This document shows positions 44,167 to 55,520 of a DNA stretch of 64,000 nucleotides, piece by piece (within the stretch, counting starts at the first letter, position 1; every line of letters starts with the position of its first letter). Position numbers and translations under genes: made by a program. Origin of the DNA: Lojkania enalia (Eukaryota; Ascomycota; Dothideomycetes; Pleosporales); assembly GCA_010094045.1 (NCBI GenBank), contig ML986665.1, positions 36,872 through 100,871 of the forward strand, written 5' to 3'. The notes beneath the pieces are model-generated. The model was not told the origin of the DNA, did not search any database, and worked only from the letters and a program-made list of their open reading frames with translations.

Positions 44167-46867
44167 AAATATCTTAAATGAAATTTGTACGCTTAAACCA
44201 GACTTCCTTCTAGAGGGTAGAGTACTCTATATAATAGAGGAGAGCACCGCGTTTACATTAGAGTTAGGATTAGGGAATAAAACCGCGTAGAGTTCTTTAT
44301 AGATCTTATTATAAATGTTATTACTAACTCTATTATACGTCTTTTAAATAATTATATAGAGTATATTATCCGTTATTATAGATGTCTTTACTAATAATAG
44401 AACTACTAAGGCTGTAAGGACATCCTTTATATCTATAATAAGCTCTATACTAGTATACTTAAAATAGAAGAGGTTTACGTTAAGTCTTATAATACCGCCA
44501 AGGCTCCTTATAGATATTATACTGTTACGGAGTTGTCAGCATAAGAAATATACCTAAAATAGATAATAGAAGTAGAAAATTAAGGTATATACTATTTACT
44601 AGTAGAGGACAAGCTCGCTGAGATGTTACTAAGTAAGAAATCTAGCCCTTTTAAGAGGATAGTACTTATTCTATTAATAATATTACTACTAGTAAAATTA
44701 CTAAAGGTCTTCTTTATCTTATTAGTAATATTACTTATATTTAAACTAACTTTATATAAAACAACTTACTAATAATTAATTATCTAGTCAATTAGAATTA
44801 ATACTATATTAAACTCTAGTAATTTTTTTATCTAATATATTAGTAGAGATTTTAGATATATAATAATAAACTTAGGATAGATAATAATATACCTAATCTT
44901 AATATAGAACTATTATAACTTACTATTAATAAGCTATTATAATATATTTAATAATTTATTAACTAAACTTTTATTACTCTAACTTTTAACAGTACCTCTA
45001 ATAGTAGAGAGAGGAGTACTTATAGTAAAGTATAAGTATTCTTAAATATAAACGGTTAAATAATTGTAGAGGATAATAGATAATTTTATCTTTATATTAA
45101 TAAATTTATTAACTAGTATTTTATAATATTATAGTATTATATATATTTCTTGTTAGTTAATTCTTCTTTAGGAATATAGAAGATAGTTTTACTATAGAAT
45201 ATAAGTAAGCTATCCCCTAGAGTAATATTATATAAGTAGTATCTCTTACTAATTATTCTTAGGTCTATATTAGCCTATAACTTATAAAGGTTTTACTTTA
45301 AGCTATTCTAGCTAAAATTTACTATTTATATTTGCGGAGTTGCTTTATATTAAAATTGTTATATTTAAATAATAGTAGATATAATATTATTTCTATATAT
45401 TTATAGTTTATTATTATATATAGAAGTAGACTTATATTAGAGTTTTAATACTTATAGTAGTAACTCTCGCGTTATATAAGCTAGTTATAAACTAGCTTAA
45501 ATACGTCTACTTATAGATTGTTCCGGCCGGCTAGTCTAATATAATCTACGGTATCTTAGTAGTAGTACTTAATAGTAAGTATCCCAGCTTCTATTTTAAA
45601 CCTCTAGCCTATCTATATATAAAAAGATCTCTATATTATAAAAGAATAAAAAGGTAGATTAATAATAGAGTTGTAAATACTAATAATAAGTATAAAAGTA
45701 CTTATAGTTCTTACTAACTTAATTAGAGTAATTTTATAGGCTAGAGATTATATATAATTATCTATCTATTAAATATCTTAGTCTAAGTATATATATAAAA
45801 TAATAGGCTACTAGAGGTTACTATAAAGGTAGGGTATAATATACTTACTATATCCAGCTTTTTTAGCTGCTAGAGGTTACTGTAAAGGTAGAATATAGTA
45901 TATTTATTATATCCGGCTTTTTTAGCTACTAGTAGCCTATTTATATACTATTAATATAATTATAAAGCGTTCTTAGTAAGATAAAAATAGAAGTATGTAG
46001 GTAGAAAGGAGGGGGGTATTATAACGTATATATAAGATATTGTTAGGTAAATATAAGTACTAATACCTTTTTATTATAATAAGAGAGTATAAGATAGTAA
46101 AGGGGGGCTAGTTAAGAATTTAATTAGCTATAGAAGCCTTAGCAAAATATACCTTATACAGAACTTTACCAGTTTTAAAGAGTAGACCCGTTTAAGAGAT
46201 AAGCCGAATATACTTTAACCACCCGATTAGATAGCTAAAAAGGTAAGTAATAAGTTAGGAGAGTATAGGATAGTAAAAGGGGGCTTATTAAGAATTTAAT
46301 TAGCTATATAGAGATATATAAACTAAGCGTAAGGGGAGAAAAGTAAGAGTATACTAATCTACTCAACTCGAGCGGAGTTAAGACTATATAGCTAATAGTA
46401 TATAAAAGGTTAGTTTTTATATAGGCGTACTATTATTATAAGATAGGCTATTATATTATATTATATCTAGGTAAATATAAAAACTATAATAATACTTATA
46501 AGTAGACTATAGACTCTCTATCTAGTTTTCTCTATAGATATAAGAGACAAACCTACATCCTTCGGTAGTATACCTTCTCCCCTATCCTACTTTCCTAATA
46601 AGTCAAAATATACGCTTATAATAAAGACACCGCTAATATTATTAGTAATAATATAGGATCCTTTAATATAGAGGCTAAGGATTCTAATATTACTAAATTT
46701 ACTATTACTAATACTTTAGTTATAGTTAAGATAATTACCGTTTAGATTAATAAAGGAAGTAGTAACTACAGTAATAGAGATCTAGTTAAAACTATTAAGA
46801 TTAAGTAGACTAATAGTAAAAAATGTATAAAAGGAAACTAGACTAGTAACTCGCACTTATTTAACTT
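43908..46867 (-). repeat. Right palindrome arm, inner part
   Basis: This is the inverted copy of 38577-41533. The innermost 380 bases (to about 44290) are unmutated. From there outward the sequence is heavily RIPped. The tandem 59-bp pair recurs near 45823-45935. The arm is interrupted at 46868 by a chromovirus, with target duplication AACTT at 46863-46867. Confidence 0.88.
46571..46862 (+). pseudogene. RIPped coding-like frame in the palindrome arm, part 1
   Basis: The plus-strand frame reads through this segment (SNNIGSFNIEAKDSNITKFT; IKGN*TSNSHLFNF) with only TAG/TAA stops. It continues in the same frame across the chromovirus after removing the element and one AACTT, into 52377-52620 (KDKKVKLIDL*KGNYINR; NRKGRVKKP*ELGNSILLSF). 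Continuity across the insertion and RIP-type stops suggest a real gene or element ORF. I do not recognise it. The mirror copy lies at about 38370-38860, minus strand. Confidence 0.4.
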
Positions 46868-47069
46868 TATAAAGGTCCCGGCCTGTAGCTCGGTCCCGTT
46901 CCTGTGATACTATAATAGTAGTTGCCCTTATACGACCCTATATCTACCTGGACTAAAGCAAGCGAATAACATATATCTTACCACCGTGTACCTTCTCTTC
47001 TCTTTCTCTAGCTTTAACAATAATGGATTCTTATTGTGTCTGATCCTATTGTGTCCTCAGACCTTCTCA
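46868..47069 (+). repeat. 5' LTR of chromovirus 2
   Basis: This 202-bp LTR starts tataaaggtcccgg. The transcript start is inferred near 47010 from the self-priming match. A few RIP changes distinguish it from the 3' LTR. Confidence 0.9.
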
Positions 47070-47071
47070 AT

Positions 47072-47082
47072 TTGTTAAAGCT
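47072..47082 (+). promoter_or_regulatory. Self-complementary primer-binding site (11 nt)
   Basis: TTGTTAAAGCT pairs perfectly with AGCTTTAACAA at 47010-47020. In Tf1, which uses this mechanism, the first 11 nucleotides of the transcript serve as primer. The role here is inferred. Confidence 0.7.
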
Positions 47083-47173
47083 CATACTGCACCAGATTCT
47101 GTCTTAACTGCTAAGTAGACCTACTACTATACGAAGTTATGGACTAAAACGGACCGGTAGAATAAGGATTCGA

Positions 47174-48330
47174 TATGGCGACTGTACAGAGACAGTTCGC
47201 TGAAATGGCAGCCAGGCTGGAATACCTAGAGAAAGAAAAGTAGCAATAGCAACTTAAAAGAACAAGCCTTTATCAGAAGCTCGAGGAGCAACTGAATAAG
47301 TACTCGGCCCTTAAGGGGAGTATCTCGCCGACTATACTATTAACAACTGCTAAGCCTATTCGTACGAAAGCTATACTTAACAAGCCGGACAAGTTCTAAG
47401 GAGACCGTAAAGTATACCCTATTTGGAAAAGCAGCATGAAGACTAAGATCCGTATCAACGGTTTATCTATAGGCTTAATAGATATAATAGTAGCAGCCTA
47501 TATAATATTATTTTATAAGAGCGATACTAGAATATACCTTTAGTCGTACGAAAAACGTATTATTATAGGCACCCTTACCTACGACAAATTCTGGACAATT
47601 ATAGACATATAATATAATAACCTCTACTGTTAGAAACGAGCCGGGATCGAGTTTAAAACCCTAAGATAAGGTAATAAGACTTTTGTTAAGTTTCTAGTCG
47701 AATATAATCGTCTCTCTATAGAAGCGTTGTACGACTCTTACCCAGACCAAGTTAAGATACAAGATCTAGAAGGGAAGATTTGTCCCGAGCTCCGCTAATT
47801 GACAATTAGCAGTGTTGGTAAGGAAGACCTTACATCGTACGCGACCTTCGTACGGAAACTTTACATTCTTAATAACCGTCTTAAAGCAGCTAAACTCGAT
47901 GGTGCTTTTATATAGTCCTTCGGTAGGGGGAAGACCAGTTAGATAAGGGAAAGCCAGGGACAGCTACTTACGCTACTCCCGCAACTATAACTATTAGCTA
48001 CTATTAATAATACTATAGACTAGATGCTAACAGCTAATTGCGGACTCGTACAGCGCCTAGATGTAAGGCCTCAGCTACCAGAGAAGATGAGGAATATTAC
48101 TAAGAAAGAGCTGAAGGCTTAGAAATAATAGAATACCTATTTTACCTGCGGAAACGGGGGTTACTTCGCCTAAAGCTGCTGTTATATTCTACCTAGGAGT
48201 AGTATACGGTTTAATTAGGCTTATATAATGCCGCTAAAGCCTGTTTAGTGTAATAAGGAATATAGAGATATAGCCCAAGCTGATAGGACGGGAAAAGTAT
48301 TACTCTAAACGGAAGTTAGCGCTTAGAGCT
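47174..48330 (+). pseudogene. gag: gag of chromovirus 2
   Basis: The frame begins near 47174 (MATVQRQFAEMAARLEYLEK), a coiled-coil start. Capsid-like sequence follows (KVYPIWKSSMKTKIRINGLS; KFLVEYNRLSIEALYDSYPD). The knuckle near 48140-48185 reads FTCGNGGYFA*SCC, in which the His is changed to Tyr. About ten TAG/TAA stops, all RIP-type, interrupt it. Confidence 0.8.
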
Positions 48331-48382
48331 ATAAAAAGGGCAGGTGAATAAGTAAGTACTAGATGAATTTAATCGATTTTAG

Positions 48383-51300
48383 ATGACTAGCGCTCTATTT
48401 ACAGCCCCCGTACTACTTAATAATACCTTTAGCCTTCTCGCCTTAATAGATGATAGCTGTAACTTATATATAATAGTCGAGAAAAGGATTGTACAAAAGG
48501 CTGGACTAGAATACCTCTACCTCCCAACGCTATTAACGGCCTTATTATTCAGCGACTTCTCGGCTGGAATTATTAAAGAGGTAGCTATTATCGACTTACT
48601 AGATGTAGGTAGGAGTTGGATAGGTCCAGGTCGGGTATTTACTTACGTAGTCCTAAGGATAGAAGGAGATTATAGTATAATCTTAGGACGCTTATAGAGG
48701 TAAAGCGAGGACGCAATTATTAACCCAAAAACGGAAATCCTATATATTTATAGAACGGGGGTAATTATACGAAACTAGGAGCTTTAGAAATAGCAACGCA
48801 CGGCTAATATTACCTAAGTCTTAGTATATACTTTCTCTATTATAGCGAAATGCTATAGGAGACGCCTGTAAGATTCCCTTACTAAGCTACTCCGCATCTT
48901 TACTATTAGTATAGCCAACATTTAGAAGGCTCTAAAAAACAAGCCGAAGACGGACCCTTGTACGAAACTCCCTAAGGAATATATATAGTAGCTCTATGCC
49001 TTTGATCGACAGGAAGCCGATAAGCTACCGCCTTTAAGACTAGGAGTAGACCATACAATCGAGCTGGAAGGGAAAGATAGAAGCCCTCTAAGGATCCCCT
49101 TAGGTCTTTTATATAGAATGTTATAGGAGATACTCCTTATCCTTTAGAAGACCCTAATAGAGCTTCTTAATAAAGGATTTATTCGGGTTAGCAACTTCCT
49201 AGTTATAGCACCGGTCCTGTTCGTACGAAAACTAGGGGGTGGCCTCTACTTTTATGTTAACTACTACGCCCTGAACGCTATTATATAGAAAGACTGCTAC
49301 CTTCTACCTCTAATCCGGGAAACGCTGAATTAAATTAGTTAAGCTAAGTAGTTTATAAAACTTAATATTATTGCTATATTTAATAAGATCCGAATTAAAG
49401 AAGGAGACAAGTAGAAGATAGCGTTTATAACCCGTTACGGTTTATATAAGTAGCTGGTTATACCCTTCAGCCTTATAAATACTTTAAGTACCTTCCAACG
49501 GTATATTAATCGTATAATCTAGGAGTATTTAGGCGACTTTATCTCGGTATACTTGGATAATATTCTTATATACACGGACGGCTCCCTGTAAGACTATTAG
49601 CGCTACGTCAAAGTAATCCTTTAAAAGCTAATAGATGCTGGCCTCTAACTTAATATTGATAAGTGCGAATTTAAGGTCCGTACAACGAAATATCTTAGCT
49701 TTATTATCGATACGGAAAAGGGTATCTGAATAGACCTATAGAAAGTTAAGGTAATCTAGGACTAGGAAGCACCTATATTAGTTCGCGGTATACGGAGCTT
49801 TTTAAGCTTTATAAACTTCTACCGCCAGTTTATTAAAGAATTTTCTGAAGTGGTTGCTTTACTAATAGCTTTTACCCGAAGGAAATAAGAGAAGAAACAG
49901 TTTTAACTCGATGATTAGGTACTTGCCACCTTTAATTATCTGAAGCGATGCTTCGTACGAGTACTAGTATTAGCCTAGTATAACCCCGAAAGGGAAACGA
50001 TTCTAGAGTATAATACCTCTAGCTAGTATACTAGAAGTACGTTTCTATAATACGATAATAAAGGAATTCTACGATCTATCGCTTTTATGTTAAAGTAAAT
50101 ACTTCTTATAGAGTATAACTACCTAATCTATAATAAGGAATTACTAGCAGTTATATGATGCCTTAAGGAATAGAAGAAGTCTTTAAAACTATTTACGCAC
50201 TTTATAGTTCGTACAGATTATTATAACCTAAAATACTTTACTAAGGTATAGAGGTTTTCTAAGCGCTAGGCGAGGTAGATAGTATTTCTTATCCAGTTTA
50301 ACTTCCAGTTTGAATATAAGCCGGGCAAGTTTAACGTCCTAGCTAATACTCTCTTATATCGCGATTAGGATCTCTTAAAAGAAGCTGACGATAAGCGGAT
50401 TTAGAGAAGGATTAGCCAACTCTTCGGACCGTCTGATTTTAAGGATAGGGTTTATATAGCCCCTATATAAACTAGAAACCAGCGTGCTAAAGATACTCCT
50501 AATAATTAGGTAGAGGTAGTTGCCCTGGAAGACTCTACATTAGGGGAGGAATCTACAGACGGAGGGGAGTTTATAACTAAGACATCGTATAAGGAGTAGC
50601 GAATACTAATAGAGACCTTATAGTAAGATGCCTAAGAAAAAGACAAGACGTACGCTGCACTTCTCTATACTACTAAAGTAGAGGAGAGAATATTTCTAGA
50701 AACCCTCCGTCACCTTAGAATTAGCCTATCTAACCTCTTAGTCCTGGGAGATAGATTAATATAGAGAGAATACGCTTGGGTTCCTGAGAGCGAGTCACTT
50801 CGTATAAAGCTAATCTAAGAGACTCACGACTCTTACTTAGCTAGCTACCCTAGTAAGAATATTACGATCGGGTTAATATTACAGTGCTACTTTTAGCCTA
50901 AAATAGCGGCGGACATTAAATACTTTATATAAAATTACCACTCCTGTAGTAGAAATACAGTTTAACGTTCTAGAAAAAAAGGCCTACTGCATCCTCTTCT
51001 AGTCCCTAAAAGGGTATAGTCAGAAATTTTAATAGACTATATTATTAACTTACTAAGAACCGCACGTAGTAATAAGTATATTTTTATTATTACGGACTGT
51101 TTAAGTAAAGGAGTACTCTTTATTACTATCCCAGACCTTAAGAGCTAAATATTAGCTAATAAGTTTATTGAGTATTTTGTAGCACATTACGGGCTCCTAT
51201 AAGTAATAGTCTCTAATAGAGGAGAGTAGTTTATATAAGGCGTATAGGCACGCGTCTACCGAATTCTTGAGATTAAGTAAAGGCTATCGACAGCATACTA

Positions 51301-52150
51301 TCTAGAGACCGACGGAAGTATAGAGCGCATGAACCAGCTACTTAAAGAGCTTCTCCGCCACCATTATAACTACTACTAGAATGACTGGGATCTATAGCTA
51401 CTACTAGCTTAAATCGCTGTTAGTACTAGGGACGCTTCCTCTACAGGAGTCAGCCCATTCTTTCTTACTTATAGCTATCACCCGAACTTAGGAGAGTCCG
51501 TATAACTAGAAGAGAAGCTGCTAACAGAGTAGCTTAGAGACCCTGTTCACGCAGCAAAATAGATTATTAGTAAACTAAAAGACTACGTCGAATTTGCGTA
51601 AGTAATAATAGCCTACGTATAACAGTAGTAGTAAGAAATTTACAATCGTACGAGGGATCCTACACTATAATACTAATTAGGGGATAAAGTTTGGCTTAAC
51701 ATGCGTAATATTAAGATGGACCCTGTAAGGAAAAAGAAGCTCTATAAGCTCCATCAATAATATATAGTTATTAAGACTGTTGGACGAAATATATACCGAC
51801 TAGACACCCTATTAGGAATTTATAACGTCTTCTACACAACGCTACTTCGCCCTGTCGCTCAAGACCCGTTACTAAGTCAAATACAGGACGACTATCAACC
51901 AGCGCCAATCAGCGTTGGAAACGAAGATGAATGGGAGCTTGAGAAAATCCAAGACGTACAAGTGATTAGTAAGAGGGGAGGCGGCCTAAAACGGCAGTTC
52001 CTTTGTAAGTAGACTGGTTATACTACACCTTTATAGAACGACTAGAGCGACTGTAAAGATACAATCGCTCTAGAAGAATTCGAACGGGATACGGGGCGGA
52101 ATTTTACTAAAGAACTACTTGTCCGTACAACTCAGCACTAGAGGAAGAGA
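48383..52150 (+). pseudogene. pol: pol of chromovirus 2 (PR-RT-RH-IN-chromodomain)
   Basis: The protease region is the open 104-codon frame at 48383-48697 (LLALIDDSCNLYIIVEKRIV; DYSIILGRL). Reverse transcriptase follows, with [31 protein letters not shown] and the active site YLDNILIY near 49545-49575 (YLDD changed to YLDN). RNase H is near 49990-50260 (NKELLAVI, FEYKPGKFNVLANTL). Integrase occupies about 50780-51500 (ETHDSYLASYPSKNITI; YLETDGSIERMNQLLKELLR). The C-terminal chromodomain near 51925-52100 keeps EWELEKIQDVQVISKRGGGL, FLCK*TGYTTPL and ALEEFERDTGRNF. It is inactive because of the Asp change and numerous TAG stops. Confidence 0.88.
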
Positions 52151-52169
52151 AGGAGGAGGAGGGGAATAT

Positions 52170-52371
52170 TATAAAGGTCCCGGCCTGTAGCTCGGTCCCG
52201 TTCCTGCAATGCTATGATGGCAGTTGCCCTTATACGACCCTGCACCTGCCTGGACTAAAGCAAGTAAATAATATATATCTCACCACTGTATACCTTCTCT
52301 TCTCTTTCTCTAGCTTTAACAATAATGGATTCTTATTGTATCTGATCCTATTGTGTCCTCAGACCTTCTCA
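52170..52371 (+). repeat. 3' LTR of chromovirus 2
   Basis: This 202-bp LTR has the same length as the 5' LTR and is followed directly by the target duplication AACTT. Confidence 0.9.
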
Positions 52372-52376
52372 AACTT

Positions 52377-52994
52377 TAATAAAGATAAGAAAGTAAAATT
52401 AATAGATCTATAGAAGGGAAACTATATTAATAGAATTTCTTTCGAGATAACTAGGGGTTGTAAGTTTAATTATAGGGGAAAAGACTATACTAATAGAAAG
52501 GGTAGAGTAAAAAAGCCTTAAGAATTAGGTAATAGTATCCTCCTTAGCTTTAAAGGAAGCTTCGACTTAAATAAGCTTATTTCTCTTAGAGTTATATTTA
52601 AGGAAAAGTTGGACTAAAGATAAGATTACGTCTATAGCTTTTAATACTCTTTATAGAGCCTAAAAATATATAATACCTTCTCTCTCGTATAGTTAAATAG
52701 ATAAGATTTAAGTACTTACTACTCGTAATTATCTATATTACGTTATCCTTCCCCTAAAATACTACTTATAATCGCGACGATGTAGATGTTTATAGTACTA
52801 AATAAGTACCCTATATTAGTATATATTACGGCTATAGAAGAAGATATCTAGTAGATGTGCAGGTGAGAGCGACTGCTTATAAAACTATAGAAAGTTATAA
52901 CTATATATTAGAAAGTAGGTTTTTTAAACTTATATTAATATATATATATATATAAATATAGATATAGAATAATAGACCCTTTTTCACCCTAATA
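52377..52994 (-). repeat. Right palindrome arm, outer part, ending in a solo copia LTR
   Basis: This resumes the right arm after the chromovirus and matches 37954-38571 inverted. Its last 171 bases (52824-52994) are an inverted copy of the copia 2 LTR. The flanks of this LTR, gtata and gagag, do not match as a target duplication, and no copia interior follows. Beyond 52994 the similarity to the left side ends. Confidence 0.87.
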
Positions 52995-53048
52995 GAGAGT
53001 ATTAGCTTAATAACTAGCTTCTATCTTTTATCTCAGCTGACCTGAGTT

Positions 53049-54504
53049 CTATATAATAGTACTAAGCTAGCAACTTTATTACTAGTAGAGGGTATAGTCT
53101 ATCCTTAACAGAAATCAGCTCCTAATAATTAGAATAAGGAAGGGACTTATAAGAACTTCTGGGCCTAGAGGTAACTAAGGCTAGTCTATCTTAACTATCG
53201 ATATAAATCTATTAAATCGGCTATTATAGTATATAAGAAAGTATATATAGGTATTATAGTTTAGATATAGCTTAGTTAATTTCTTATATAATATTTTATA
53301 TAGCTTTAGGTAGTTATTATTTATAGCTTACTTTAACTTAACGTATAGTTAAGATAATATAATTATAGTACTAGAAATTAGAACTAGCTAAACTATAAAT
53401 ATATAGACTATAGAGCAGCTGTATAATATTTAAAAGCTAAGTTAAAGTACCTATTTTCTACCTCTTAATTCTACTACTAGGTTTCTAAACAAGTTTAGTC
53501 TAAAATAGACTTAATTTAAAATAGACTCTATTTAAAAGGAATTCTAGTTTAAAATAGATTCTAGTCTAAAATAGGTTCTAGTTTTAATATTATCTATAAT
53601 TCTTATTAACTATAATATATCTAAATTTAAAAGCCTTCCGTTTATATATTAAGTAATTATTAGCTATATTAGCTGCTATTATATCTTAGAGTTATTACTA
53701 CTTCTACTAGTACCTCTAATTAAAGATATTACTTAAGGTTAAAATAACTTTATATATTAATACTATAATTTATTTTCTATATAATAGTATTAAGCTAATA
53801 ACTTTATTACTAGTAGAGAGTATAGTCTATTTTTAATAGAAATTAGCTTCTAATAATTAGGGTAAGGAAGGGATTTATAAGAACTTCTAGGCTTAGAGGT
53901 AACTAAGGCTAGTCTATTTTAACTATTAATACGAATCTATTAAATTAGCTATTATAATATATAAGAAAGTATATATAGGTATTATAGTCTAAATATAGTT
54001 TAGTTAATTTCTTATAAAGTATTTTATATAGCTTTAGATAATTATTATTTATAGCTCGCCTTAACTTAACGTATAATTAAGATAATATAATTATAGTATT
54101 AGAAATTAGAACTAGTTAAACTATAAATATATAAACTATAAAGTAGCTATATAATATTTAAAAGTTAAGTTAAAATATCTATTTTCTATCCCTTAATCCT
54201 ACTACTAGATTTCTAAACAAGCTTAGTCTAAAATAGACTTAGTCTAAAATAAACTCCGTCTAAAAGGAATTCTAGTCTAAAATAGGCTCTAGTCTAAAAT
54301 AGGCTCTAGTCTTAATATTATCTATAATTTTTATCGACTATAATATATTTAAACTTAAAAGCCTTCCGTTTATATATTAAGTAATTATTAGCTATATTAG
54401 CTGTTATTATATCCTAGAGTTATTACTACTCCTACTAGTACTTCTAATTAAAGATATTATTTAAGGTTAAAATAACTTTATATACTAATACTATAATTTA
54501 TTTT
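53049..54504. repeat. 728-bp tandem duplication, RIPped
   Basis: Two direct copies, 53049-53776 and 53777-54504, start ctatataatag and have identical length. They differ mostly by C/T and G/A. The junction bears no spacer. They could be two LTRs left head to tail or a segmental tandem copy. Repeated words such as gtctaaaatag occur near the end of each unit. I see no coding frame in either copy. Confidence 0.8.
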
Positions 54505-54854
54505 CTAGTAGTATATTAAGCCTAATATATAGCTACTAGTATTATAACTAGAGGGCTCTTATTTTAGACCCTATATTAAGCCCCTCTAATTTAAGATAAT
54601 AAAGATAGCTATTATTTAGGTGCCGGGTTTACTATTTTCTATACTAATTCTTTTATTATTCTTAAATACAACTAGAACTATATACTATATAATCTCTTCT
54701 CTCCCTTTTACTACTTCTTAAAGCGCTTTCTACTAAATACTTTAAAAGATTGCAACCTTAAAGTAAAATATATTCTAAAATAATTCTACTAGAGATAAAA
54801 TAATTTCTTACTACTAGAAAATTAGGTATAGTATATAGGATTAATTTTAAAAAA
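54505..54854. other. RIPped AT-rich DNA
   Basis: No recognisable gene or element end is seen. It may hold the N-terminal part of the kinase-like relic that follows. Confidence 0.4.
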
Positions 54855-55520
54855 GTTCGAAAAGAGTTCTATAATTATAAAGTAGGTAAGATAGAGTATT
54901 AAGTATATTAGCAGCTTAGTACCTACTCTTATATTATTAAGCTGCTAGAAGTATAAGTAGATAACTCTATTATTTTTAAGTAAGGTATACCCCTTTAAAT
55001 AATTTATTAAGCTTCTTCTATAAATAAGATACTAATTTAGACGAAAGTTTACTAGCTAAAAGATATAGTTAAAGGTTACTTATATTTATATAATTATAAT
55101 ATTATTTATAGCGATATTAGATATTATAACTAGATTCTAATAGGAGAGGATAATATAAAGTTAATTAACTTTAAAGGCTATAGTATTAATAGTAGACTTA
55201 TAAGTTTCTACTATAAATAGTTTAGCTATTATCTATCTACGCCTTATATAAGTTAATATATAGATATATTTATATTTAGCTATACTATTTATAAAACTTT
55301 AATAGGAAGACTACTATACTATAAGTTCGAAAAATTAGATAAACTATATAAGTAGGTTAAAGAGTTCTATACTAATAGAAACTTCTCTAATATTATCTAT
55401 CTTCTTCTTTATAAGCTAATCTAAGGTTATTAGTATAGAAATATTAACTCTATAGGTAAGATTATTTAGGTACTAGAAGCATTTTATATAAAGTTATTAA
55501 GATGGAAATTATTTTTATAA
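54855..55520 (+). pseudogene. RIP-killed protein-kinase-like gene
   Basis: A single frame of 222 codons without any frameshift reads as a kinase catalytic domain peppered with TAG/TAA stops. It has STYSYIIKLLEV, VKGYLYLYNYNIIYSDIRYYN (the HxD loop; the His is now Tyr and the catalytic Asp remains), EDNIKLINFKGYSIN (the DFG-like motif; the Asp is now Asn), YIDIFIFSYTIYKTLIGRL (the DxxAFG region) and GRLLYYKFEKLD. The loop seems to have been HGD rather than HRD and the magnesium motif DFEG rather than DFG, a pattern seen in fungus-specific kinase-like families. The damage is transitions only, so the gene was probably a member of a duplicated family caught by RIP. Confidence 0.68.

Larger units (their letters stand above)
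46868..52371 (+). mobile_element. Complete Ty3/gypsy chromovirus 2, nested in the right arm
   Basis: The element is 5504 bp with two 202-bp LTRs (46868-47069, 52170-52371), ends TA(TG)...CTCA and a perfect target duplication AACTT (46863-46867, 52372-52376). The uninterrupted target is preserved in the left arm (tttaactttaataaag, inverted). An 11-nt sequence TTGTTAAAGCT just inside the LTR (47072-47082) is complementary to AGCTTTAACAA within the LTR (47010-47020), which indicates self-priming. RIP is moderate: CpG survives, but Asp-to-Asn changes and many stops are present. Confidence 0.93.
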
